In this document: one piece after another, positions 31,701-43,700 of the stretch
How positions within the stretch are numbered: position 1 is the stretch's first letter
Layout: every line of letters starts with the position of its first letter
From: Corythucha ciliata
Taxonomy: Eukaryota; Arthropoda; Insecta; Hemiptera; Tingidae
Assembly: GCA_038030265.1 (NCBI GenBank)
Contig: CM075938.1
Span: forward strand, 8,223,009-8,287,008
Length of the DNA: 64,000 nt
Direction of reading: 5' to 3'
The notes under the pieces: model-generated
Told to the model about the DNA's origin: nothing
The model's database searches: none
What the model saw: only the letters and a program-made list of their open reading frames with translations
Program-made: the position numbers and the translations under genes

Positions 31701-34700
31701 TGAGAGATGGAGGGGGGGCACTGTGTCGACTATCCCTTGGCGTGGCCTTCCTTGGGGGGGAGGGGGGCAGGATTTCAGAAATCGAGATAAGGAAGAAAAT
31801 ACGAAAAAAAAGTGAAGCTTTAGTGAGGTTGAAGCTCTACTGTGGTTGGAGTAGTGCTTGGAGCAGGTTATAACTGTGGTTACAGCATTGCTGTGGTAGG
31901 ACCTTAACTGTGGTTAGACCTTGGCTATGTTTCGAGGGACAGAGCACTTCCCAGCGCAGCGCTACCTGAAGACGCTCCACAACAGGACCACGCCGATGAC
32001 GCACCCCATCAAGGTGGGGCTTCACCTTGATGCGATCAGGGCTGCCAACCTCCACATCGCACACCTGGCCAACTCCACAGCCTCTTGTGGCTACCTCCGA
32101 GGGATCTCCGGACACGGCTGTGGGGCCCATCTTCCAAAGGCGACTCCTCTATTACAGGGCTGTCTTCGTCCCACGTGTGGCCTATGAGTGCGCTCTATGG
32201 TGGCCATAGACTCGTCAGGCTCGGCGACGACAGCTACGCAGTTTCCAACGCTGTTTCCTCAATCGCTGCTCTCCACAACAGCTCACATGTCGCTCCACGA
32301 CGCCCTCGTCGGGGTCCTCCATTGGACATCAATCTCGACGTTCTAGCAGCTGTCCGTTTACGCACCCTAGGCTTGAACTAGCCGCTACCACTATGGGGCT
32401 CCGCCCTATCCCGGTCACGCTCGAGGACGTGGACTACACCAAAGCCTGTGCAGACAAGCCGCCATCCGGCAATGGGAAAGGGAATGGGACGCCGCGATCA
32501 CCGGACGCCACACCCATGCGATAATTCGCATGGCGATGGAAGTAGAGATTCCTGAGCTATCCCGCCATCCAGCTCCTCTCGGGTCACACTTTCATCGCCG
32601 TCGAGACAGCCCTGACTGCCCATGCGGTGGGCGAAGCGGAATCAAGAGCGGGGCACGTAATTCTCCGCAGCCCGTTATATCGTCGTCAACGAGATCGGCG
32701 GCAAATCCCCGGCGATCTCAGAAATCTCGTCGCTTGTAAAACGTCGGCCCGCCGCTTCCTGTGCTTCGCCAACGCGTGATGCAGTCGGAGGGGAACAGGC
32801 CCAGACATCGGCCAACCACTAAGGGGTAGAGGATACCCGGAACACCGAGGCGTGTGAAACCCCGCGACCGGCAATCACTGCTGTCGCTTTCAACCGTCTA
32901 ACACCGCGTCAAAAGCGTCCCGCGACGCTCTCACCTAATGGTCTTAGTGGTCTACGGAACTTGCACGACGGTAGCCTTCTTTACTCTCACACGCGTATCT
33001 CTCCTCACCCCTACTTTACCACTTTTAAAACTCCCCACCGCCAGGCGGTCCAACCCGGTTTAGCCTTGACCAACTGGCACGGCTGACGGGGAGTGGGGCG
33101 AGGCTGACTTGGACTTGCACATGCCGGATCACTTCCCGGCCGTCCTATCAGGCAGAAACCTGGTATATGTGCCTTTCAAGGCATCATGCCAGGGCTGGAA
33201 GAAGGCACAATCCTAGACCTAAGCTGTGGTTAGACCATTCCTGTAGCTGGGCCTTTGTTGTGGTTGGACCTTGGGTGGAGTCGGACCTTTGCTGTGGTTG
33301 GACCATTGCTGTGGTTGGACCATTGCTGTGGTTGGACCTTTGCTGTGGTTGGACCATTGCTTTTTGCCAAATTTTTCCTTGAATTTTCGTTCTAAATGAG
33401 CCAAGCTCACAAAATTGTGCTCTGAAAGAGCGAAAGTTTGTAACAATGGTTTGTGAAAGAGCAAAAACTTACGAAAATTGGTTTTTTTAGTGGCGAATCC
33501 CACGAATTCTGTTTTTAAACGCTTGGAAATCGGATAATGGAACGCGGATAAAGTGGGACAAAAAAGAGGACACCCTTGACTTCTCCCCGGACACATGAAA
33601 AACGAGCCCCTATGTCCCCGGACGCCCTAAAAACACACACACGCCCTACTCTGATGACCAATTTAAATATCAATTTCGCGGCGCTGGCTCATTTTAACGT
33701 GAAATTCCACGGGTCTGACGCCATTTTTTGTGAACAAAATTTCGCAGGGTCGGCTCATTTAAAATTAGGGATGAAACCGGTTCCGGTCTTTAGCCCGGAC
33801 CGAATTCGGTCCGATCCCAGCAATTTTTTTTCGGTCCGGGCTGTGAATAATTCCGGTCCGGTACGATCTTCTTGAGAGGGCCGGACCGGAATTGGTATAT
33901 AGAGAAAAACAGAAATCTTCGGGCAGTTTTTTCAGTTATTGGACGGAAAACGGGAATAGATCACAACAACGACAGTTTTCCACCAGAGATGTTCCGTTTT
34001 GACGGTTGACGACCATTTATCTGTGCTAATTCAGTTTCTGGGGTTGAATTGTCGATTTCCCCCTTCTGATTCTGAGTTGATGTGAACTACGCGAGTTCTC
34101 AAATTTTAATTATTTCGTCAATGTTAAATAACATTAGGTAATTAATTAATTTTTTGAGTAACACATTCTTTTTTTCATTATGCCGACCAGTTTCAGGTTA
34201 ATGCGCCCCATTCTCAAGGCATCCGTGGGCCGAAACAAATCTCTTTGTCACAATGTCAAATCACACATAAATTCAACAACAATCCTGCTGACAGACAGGC
34301 ATCAAGGAAACTTGTTTCGCCGCTCGAAACGGCGAAACAGAGAGAGCGCTTCTGGTGGCTCAGATTTTAGAAAATCGCGGCTAAAATGGATGTGCTGATG
34401 ATCGTCAATGTGCTACTTGCTAACGCGGCAAAAACTATGGAATAAGCGCTAATGTTCGTGGCTATAACTGCGAGAAAGCGCTGATTCCTGGTCTAACGAA
34501 CCCAACTTCCAGGGCAGAATTGTGGCAAAATCGCTGATTCGCGATAATTCGCCATTCTAAGGCTAAAATCTAGAATTCAACGCAAAAGTGTTGTTTTTGG
34601 CCCCAGCACGCGACAAAATATTCAGAAAACGCGCTACAAATCCTAGGCTGTACAGTGAAAAAAATTGCAGCTAACATTGACAAAAGCAACGCTATTTAGG

Positions 34701-37700
34701 GTTAAAATTGGGCAAAAATGGCAAATAACATCTGAAATTGCATAAAAAATCGCATATATCACATATAAAAAAGAGAATATATATGCCAACTCACTGCAAA
34801 AGTAACAGAAAACGCTAATTAACAGCCAAAATTGAGAAAAATCACTACGATTACCGAAAACCGCTAAAATCGGATATAAATGAAAATGTAACTAAATCGT
34901 AGCTAGACTTTAGAAAACAAAAATCCGTAGCTTCTAACGGCTTTCAAGGCTCAAACTAAAATTAGTACTAATCCAGAGTAGAAAGTAAATAAAAATTGCT
35001 AATGCGGGGATAAAACATAAAAAATAACGCGGCTAAAATTAAAAAAATCATTAATTAACCAAGCCAAAATTAAGAAAAACTCTAAATTTAATCTCAAATT
35101 GAGAAACAGTGCTAATTCGCTGGCTAACACTGAAAAAAATGGCAAAATTTGCAACTAAAATAGCGGAAAACGTCAATTCGTGGCTGAAATTTGCAAATTC
35201 ACGGGCTAAAAACGCAACAGCGCTGCTAAAATTGAGAAAAAGGGGCTAGTTCGCGGCTGGAATAAAGAAAATATTGGCGGACAAAATTGTGATAAAATTT
35301 CCAAATTAAATACTTGCCTTCACGCCTTCTAAATGTCAAATTGATATTTAAAAAAACGCTAATCTATAGCAAAAAGTAAAACAAAATTGCTAATGCGGTG
35401 CTAAAATGAAAAAAAAAGTGTTTTTGTGGCTTGAAAAAATCAACTGTTAGCCTAGCTGAAATAAGCAGAAAAGCCAATTTTCAGCCTGAATTGAGAAAAC
35501 AGCTTATTCGCTGTTTAACAATGAAAAAAATGCCAATTTGAAGCTAAAATGGCGGAAGACGCAAATTCTCGGTTAAATTGAAAAAAATCGGTAACTCACG
35601 GATCAGAAATGATGCTACTCTGCTAAAATTAATAAAAAGCAGAAATTCTCGGGTAAAATTGAAGAAAATCACTAATTCACGGTCAAAATTGTTAAAAATT
35701 TCAATTAGCGTCAAAAATTGAAAATGCGCCAATTTGCCGCTTCAGAAGGCAACTTCGAGTCGAAAAATTGGAAAAAGCGCCAATTTACGGCTATACAAGG
35801 GGAAAAACCCGCTGATTTGCAGCTGAGAAAAATCGTTAATTCTTAGCGCGTGGTGAACAAAAAAAGGCGATTTGTGGCGAAAATTTGGAAAAACCTGCTA
35901 GTTTGCAGCTAATATCGAGGAAAAAACTTGAGAATAATGCTAATTGTCAGCTCAAACTGAGAACAATGCTAATTATCTGCTGTAAAACGGAAACAATTGC
36001 TAATTTGCTGCTAAAGTGGAGAAAACTCAACTTTTGGGAGGCCTCTTGAAGATTTTCTTCCCGGGCTCCTATCGGTGCAGGTCCGCCAGTTTTGTGGTTC
36101 AAACTGAATTAGGTTATCGAAAAATCGAAGCCCGCGAATTAGTGGCTTTTATTAGTAAAATCCACTGGATCAGATTTTTTTCAACGACTGCTGCATCCCA
36201 AAACTGTCTTTTTGACGATAGAAACCTCAGAAAATTCATTGTTTGTGATTACAAAGACCCATAATTGTTTAGTTTCCCCCTTCCTCTTGTTAGAACTGTA
36301 ACAAACTCTATAAATTAGTGATTCTCAATCTGGGGGGCGCGCGTCCAGTGGTTGGACCTTTGCTATGGTCGGATTTTTGCTGTGATTAGACCTTTGCAGT
36401 GGTTGGACCTTCGCTGTGGTTCGAGCTTCGCTGAGGTTCGAGCTTTGCTGTGGTTAGACCTTTGCACTGGTTTGACCTTTGCAGTGGTTGGGCCTTTGCT
36501 GTGGTTGGACCTTTGCAGTGGTGGGACCTTTGCTGTGGTTGGAGCTTTGCAGTGGTTGGAACTTTGCTGTGGTTGGAGCTTTGCTGTGGTTGGAGCTTTG
36601 CTGTGGTTAGACCTTTGCTGTGGTTGGAGTTTTGCTGTGGTTAGACCTTTGATGTGGATGGACCTTGACTGTGGTGGGACCTTTGATGTGGTTGGAGCTT
36701 TGCAGTGGTTTGACCTTCGCTGTGGTGACCTTCGCTGTGGTGACCTTTGCTGTGGTTGGAGTTTTGCTGCGGTTAGACCTTTGCAGTGGTTTGACCTTTG
36801 CAATGGTTTGACCCTCGCAGTGGTTGTACGATTGCTGTGGTTGGAGCTTTGCTGCGGTTAGACCTTTGCTGTGGCTGGACCTTTGCTGTGGTTAGACCTT
36901 TGCTGTGGTTGGAGTTTTGCTGTGGTCAGACCTTTGCTGTGGTTGGACCTTGACAGTGGTTAGACCTTTGCGGTGGTTTTATCTTCGCTGTGGTGACCTT
37001 CGCTGTGGTGACCTTTGCTGTGGTGACCTTTGCTGAGGTTGGAGTTTTGCTGCGGTTAGACCTTTGCAGTGGTTTGACCTTTGTAGTGGTTTAACCCTCG
37101 CAGTGGTTGTACGATTGCTGTGGTTGGAGCTTTGCTGGGGTTAGACCTTTGCTGTTGTTGGACCTTGACTGTGGTTAGACCTCGGCGGTGGTTTTATCTT
37201 TTCAGTGGTTTGACCTTCGCTGTGGTGACCTTTGCTGTGGTTGGAGTTTTGCTGCGGTTAGACCTTTGCAGTGGTTTGACCTTTGCTGTGGTTGGAGCTT
37301 TGCTGCAGTTGAAGCTTTGGTGTGGTAACAGCTTCACTGTGGTTGGACCTTTGTAGTGGTTGGACCTTTGCTGTGGTTGGAGTTTTGCTGTGGTTAGACC
37401 TTTGCTGTGGTTGTACCTTGACTGTGGTTAGACCTCGGCGGTGGTTTTATCTTTTCAGTGGTTTGACCCTCGCAGTGGTTGTACGATTGCTGTGGTTGGA
37501 GCTTTGCTGTGGTTGGAGCTTTGCTGGGGTTTGACCTTTGCTGTGGTTAGACCTTACTGTGGTTGGACCTTTGCGGTGGTTGGAGTTTTGCTGTCGTTAG
37601 ACCTTACTGTGGTTGGACCTTACTGTGGTTGGACCTTTGCGGTGGTTTTATCTTCGCTGTGGTGACCTTCGCTGTGGTGACCTTCGCTGTGGTGACCTTT

Positions 37701-40700
37701 GCTTTGGTGACCTTTGCTGAGGTTGGAGTTTTGCTGCGGTTAGACCTTTGCAGTGGTTTGACCTTTGCAGTGGTTTGACCTTTGCAGTGGTTTGACCCTC
37801 GCAGTGGTTGTACGATTGCTGTGGTTGGAGCTTTGCTGGGGTTAGACCTTTGCTGTGGTTGGACCTTGCTGTGGTTTGACCTTGTTGTTGTTGGAGCTTC
37901 GCAGTGGTTGGACCTTACTGTGATTGGCTCTTTGCAGTGGTTTGGTCTTTGCTGTGGTTGGAGCTTTGCTGTGGTTGGAGCTTTGCTGGGGTTGGAGCTT
38001 TGCTGCGGTTGGACCTTTTCTGTGGTTTGAGCTTTGCTGTGGTTGGACCTTTTGTGTTGGGGCCGGTCTTGGTAGTTTTTTAATTTAGCTGCAATAAGAG
38101 CTTTACTGTGGTTTTATGACTGCCTTTTTAGAGAGAAGCGAGGGCGGCACTGGGTCGGCTATAATCACCCAGGTGAAATGGCCTCATTGAGTGTCGTACC
38201 TGTTCTCGAATATTCTCTCCCCGGTTCTGGGAATTAGGTCCCGACCAAAATGCACCAAAAAGGGACTGCCATTGCCCTTGAGTGTGGTGAGCGTTTGGCC
38301 TTGCTATTTCGTTCAATTTTTTTAACTCCAAGTAGGGATGAAACCGGTTCCGGTCTTTACCCCGGACCGAATTCTGTCCGGTCTTCGGTCCGGGCTGTGA
38401 ATAATTCCGGTCCAGTCCGGTCTTCGGTCCGGGGTGTGAATGATTCCGGTCCAGTCCGGTATTCTTGTGAAGACCAGAAGGCCTATTCTTAGTTGTCGGG
38501 AAGAAATGCCGCGAGTGCGGTTGCTATGACGCGATAGTGTTACTTCTTATTCAGCGTTCTTGGATCCCGCTTGTGGCATTTTATCCCGACAACTCAGAAT
38601 AGGCCCCCTGACCGGTTGATATTGTTAGTTCGATCGCTTAGACTACGAGTTTTAGTAGGTTATGCATGCATGAAACTGTAGCCGTAGGAGCCTACGTTGT
38701 CTGTTTTCCCTCGTTGAGGTGCGTTAGAAACGAACCGGTTTCGGCTGCTCGCTATTTTCAGCGTCCTTGTCTTGTTCGCGTCAGCGTCTTCTTGTGAGGA
38801 GTGGACCGAAAAAAGTCGATCTTTAATTGGCATAAATAGAGAAGTAGAGAAAATTGTTATGTGGGATCGTTTCGTGCAGAAACTGCGTGCTTCTAATGTC
38901 TCGAGTACGTTTAAATGGAATGCCGTGACGTACACAACCATCATAGGGCGGATCGGAGACCTTTTAAAGGGAAGGGGAGGATATTGAAAACCCTCCCACA
39001 GAATAACACCTACTTATATCCATTATCTACCCTCCACGTACCAGTTTTCAGCGATTTGTCTAGCTCTACTAGCCTATTAGGGGCAATCCCGTTGTTACTC
39101 GCACTTTTGGATCGGATGTAATCGTGTTGTATATTTCTTCCCTTCAAAAGTGAAGCATTTTTGGGTTGAATAGCCCACAAAATGCATACATAGAGCTTGT
39201 GAGCCAAGGATTATTACTTTTATATACTTCGTTTCACTGTCGGGACCCGGCCGGCTCGCTCGGAGGCCTCCGCACACCAGAAAAGTCGCCCAGACGTTTG
39301 CTATTCCACAAAAATAAGGGCTAGATACTTGCAATTTTGTTTCAGCTGTGACGAACAGACTAAAACTATTCCGAAATCCCGGAGACGAATCAAAGGGACC
39401 CGACAAAGGAGGAAAAAGGGACGAAACGGACGTGTTTTTGAACAAATTATTTAATATAATAATCAAAATTTTGAGGGAATTATTACACATACAATTTGGG
39501 GGGTCAACAGGGATTTTTATGAAAGATTAAAAGAATAAGGATAACTTATAAAACTCACCAGATATGGAAAGGGTGGTAGGAGACGCTCTCGGTTCGGGAG
39601 ATCGGAAAAGAATAATTCTCACTTTTTATTTCTCTAAAAAGGAAGGAAAAAAAGGGGGGAGAAAAAGGAGGAATACAATTTCTTATTTTTCTTGGCCGTC
39701 AGCACCTTCTTCTTTTTTGTTGCGTCGTCAACGGGACTTATGATCGGGGACCGCCTTCATTCGGTCGCAGGGCATGACCCTTTTAAGGCAGGGTATTTGG
39801 GAGACACAGAGATCCTTTCGGCGCCTTTAGCTGGACTTCCCGGCTAATTGAAAGATCCCGTATTTGTGCTCCCATCATCTCCTTATTTGTGACATGGGTC
39901 GCTCAACAAAGACATGAAACATATTTTTTTTTTCATGATAACAGCTCAATCTGTTCTTCAGCCAAGCATTATGTATTTTGAAGAAATTATTACTACCTTT
40001 GGGAATGAAATTGACGGGTTTCTGGGCAAAAACTGAAGCAGAAGTTACTGCTGTACAGTATGGGGAGCCCTGAGTCTTCAATGGACAAAATCTTGAATTA
40101 ATAAATTAATTAAACTGATGTTATCCGGACGACGATGGAAGGGCACAGCCCAACACGATTCGAGTTTCGAGAAAAAATGGCTCCCCGGCGGGATTTGAAC
40201 CCGCAACCTCTGGATTACCAGTCCAGCACGCTGCCAATTGCGCCACGGAGACGCCTTTGGCAGTCGTACTGCGAGGGATCAGTGCCCCAGCCCCCCATAT
40301 GCATCTCCGTGGCTCAATTGGTAGCGTGCTGGACTGGTAATCCAGAGGTTGCGGGTTCAAATCCCGCTGGCGAACCATTTTGTCTCGAAACTCGAATCGT
40401 GTTGGGCTATGCCCTTCCATCGTCGTCCGGATAGTACTGTGACTTTCCAATTAGTGCATTTCATTCTGAAAATGCACTATTGGTCTCGTCGTGATGGTGG
40501 CAAACATGGGTCATGTCATGTTTTTTTCACGTTTCAGAACCTCTAGAACACGAATTCAGTGGTCTCCGGAATTCATATATATATATATATATATCTTTAT
40601 GGCCTTTCCTTGTTAGCACGATAACTCTCGTAGGAATTAATTTAGCGGAACGCGCTTTGGCACAGAAGACCACAAACCAACCCAATCCAATCGTCCTAAA

Positions 40701-43700
40701 AAAAAAAAGAGCATGCTCACTTCTAACGTGATTTCAACCGGTTCGTTCGACGGCGGTGCCTCTACCGACGCATTCCGTGAGTCGAAAAGCTTCGCGAAAA
40801 GAATTTCAGTATGAAACTTTCTTGTACGGTGCCACCAGAAAAAGTCCATCATAAACGTCACAACCTATAGTAAAGAAATTCAATTTAGAACGTAACCGAA
40901 CCGATATTAAGTGGCATTTTTATTCAAACTTGTAGGGTGACTGTACTCGAGTTCATGTAAGGCCCGGAATTCATTGATTCGTGCTTGCGGATTGCGACGG
41001 GAATATACTTCGAGTTTTTCTCATGTTTTAAAAGTTCGTTTTTGACGAATTCCGTCGTTCCCGCCTGATATTACAATTTTAATTTTACGTAGTATATAAA
41101 CACACGTAGGTGTTAAGACTCTATCCAGTACCACGCTCCAATATCTGTACACATCATTGTTAAAAGCAATGTTAGTGCTTATGCTCGCCACCATTGGCCA
41201 CGAATGTGGGGCGTAGAAGGCGTGTATGTTCCCCACGTATTCGATCATCATTGCTGATGCGTCCTCGTTCTGATGGAATAATGTAAGCCCAGATTGTACG
41301 AACAAGAATGACAACAACGTTGGGGAGGGAAATTGTCTCACGATTCTTATCAGTGTCTGGTATTGACGAGAATTACTATAGTTAACGGAATTTGAAAGAT
41401 ATGTGTCCACTCTTAGCATCGTTCTGATAGGATTTGCAATGACGTCTAAGGTACTAATTAAGAAGATTGTTATTATTGTGATGCGTGATATATTTTTCAT
41501 GGAATATAAAATTAATAACATTTTACTTTTCACTGTGACGCCAAAGAAGTTCCAACCGTGGATCATCTGACAATGTTTGCAAAAATACCTTAGAAGTAGC
41601 CAAAACTCCCGCTGACATCAAATGTCGGTTGTATGTCGCTAATACAGGCTCATCCTCCTCCACAACCAATAGCCCAGATACAAAGTTGAGAGAATTAAAG
41701 ATGCGCTCGATCTGATTGTTGAACTGAACCTAAAACACGGAAAATGCGTGGGAAACAACCTTTCATTCCATTTTCACGGTTTCTTTAAGGCATTCCAACC
41801 CCTGGTGACCATTACCTTGACAAAATAACCGAGAAGGAATCTGATAGCTGAGCTGTTTCCCTCATAGCCGGGCAGTTGTACTTCTTTATCGATTAATGAA
41901 CTTCGGACCGCGGTGTTCAATAGCCGGAGCGTTTTTAAATGATCTCCGCTTTGAATAGTATTTTCTAGCTCTGCGAGAAAACGTCCATTTCTCACCATAT
42001 CCTCTTCGAAATTAAACGGGTTCTGAATTTTATTATTTTTTAAATATTTATCCGCGATCGGTACCGCACAAATTTGATCCGATCACCTCAACGAGTACTA
42101 CAATATCGCTTGAATCACCAAAACGGTTCACGTAAAAAATATTGAGCATCTGCCACATATATAATTCTACTCCACTGAATTTTCCCGAAGTTGTGAACTC
42201 TACACAGTCTGAAAATTTTAAATAAATTAAAGCTTTTCTCAAGGAGTAGCCTCGATTGCGTGCATTGCGCAGATCCGTGAAAATGCCCTGTCATAAAGGG
42301 TGCGCACGCGCTAATTGTGACCAGTGTCGCGTGACACTTATCGTCACGATCATTGAGAAAACTGAAAGGTTCGTGCCCTGAAAATGCCCGAACAGATTAT
42401 TGCGTGCACTTTAAATGGCAAAAATCGACCATTCACGAGCCAAAAATGGGGACGGACTTTGTGCGGCAAAAAAAAGGCTAAACTGACTATTCTTGCTTCA
42501 AAATAGCAGAACTGAATGTTCACGCTTTAAAAATGTCTAAACCGAATGTTTTGATGCTGAAAATTGTCAAATTGGCTACTCATGCCCGAAAATTCGCACT
42601 ATTAGTGACTGTATTCGTTCCTGCCATTCGCATTCCTGCTCCGAAAATAGCAGAAGCGATCATTTGCACTCCAAATACGGCCAAATTGCTCATTCGCGCC
42701 ATTGAAAATGACTGACTGGCTGAGGATTCGTGCCCTATAGAAAGCCAAACTGGGTTATTCACGCCCAAAAGAAGACAGCGACAGCCAAAACGCTCTAATA
42801 ATAGTCAAACTGTCCTGAAAATGGCACTGTAACTTCAAACTGACCAATTTGCGTCCTAAATGATCGATGAAACGATCATTATAGTTCACCACCGAACAGG
42901 AGCCCTCTCCATTCTGCTCTTAAAAAGGCAAACTTTTTATGAAATTCACAGGAAATAACGGTCATTTGACGCTAAAATATTGAGAATCGCAAATTTGAGA
43001 GAAATAGCCGAAGAATCGAATAATTTTGAGCTAAATATCCGCGAAATGGTAAGTTTTGGGTCTTAATGTTTGGAAAATTGAAAGTTTTCGGTTTTTACCT
43101 TAGCGAAATTAAAAGTTTCCATGCTTTTTGTTTTTGTATGGCCGTCGACTCAGCCGCAATTGCGTGAAAAAGCCGCAAAATTTGCAACATTTTTCAATGC
43201 AAATATCCGCGAAATTGGAATTCTTCAGCTTGACTGAAATGCAACATTTACAGTGCCAAATATCATAATAAACCGCAATGTGCAATGTGCTGCTCTTGGT
43301 GAGAGCCCGTGGCTAAACTAGAAAAAAAGAGCGTTCGATCTTCACAGCTAAAAGCAAAAAAAGGCAAATTCACAGCCAAAAATGAGTAAAAGCTATAAGT
43401 TGCGCCTGAAATTGAGAAAAAGTGCAAATTCGCGGTTTCTGAATGCAAAGTCCGCTAAAATCGAAAAAAAAAGAGAATTCACGGCCAAAAGTGAAAAAAA
43501 CTGCTAATTTGAGGCTGAAATGGAGCAAAATTTAAATTCGCCGCCTAAAAATTAAAAGAGGGAAAAGCTCTGATAATTCCATTCCATCAGGTTCCATCAG
43601 CTCATTTGCGGCTAAAATTGGGAAAACGCTAAACTGCGGCTATTATTGTGAAAAGGAGCTAATTCGCCCGGATGACATTGAGAATGAATAGCTGATTTCG

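Larger units (their letters stand above)
40097..40440. repeat. palindromic element with two inverted tRNA-Thr-like genes (copy 2)
   Basis: Same architecture as 2788-3168: TATCCGGACG ends, diverging tRNA arms and a C-rich centre near 40285-40297. The right flank after the end (TAGTACTGTGACTTTCC) is different from copy 1, but matches, inverted, the flank at 2127-2146 and 6365-6385. Confidence 0.85.

Noticed and set aside
36352..36861. Long open frames in both strands over the minisatellite
   Set aside because: They arise from a stop-free 17-bp unit; the peptide repeats and shifts with unit changes.
38660..38987. Overlapping frames in the 38.7-39.0 kb intron as a small gene
   Set aside because: No recognised family and both strands are open over the same region, so coding cannot be supported.
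41567..41589. A 22-bp intron inside exon 12 (GTATTT to CAG)
   Set aside because: Too short for splicing. Reading through keeps an open frame to a normal donor at 41526.
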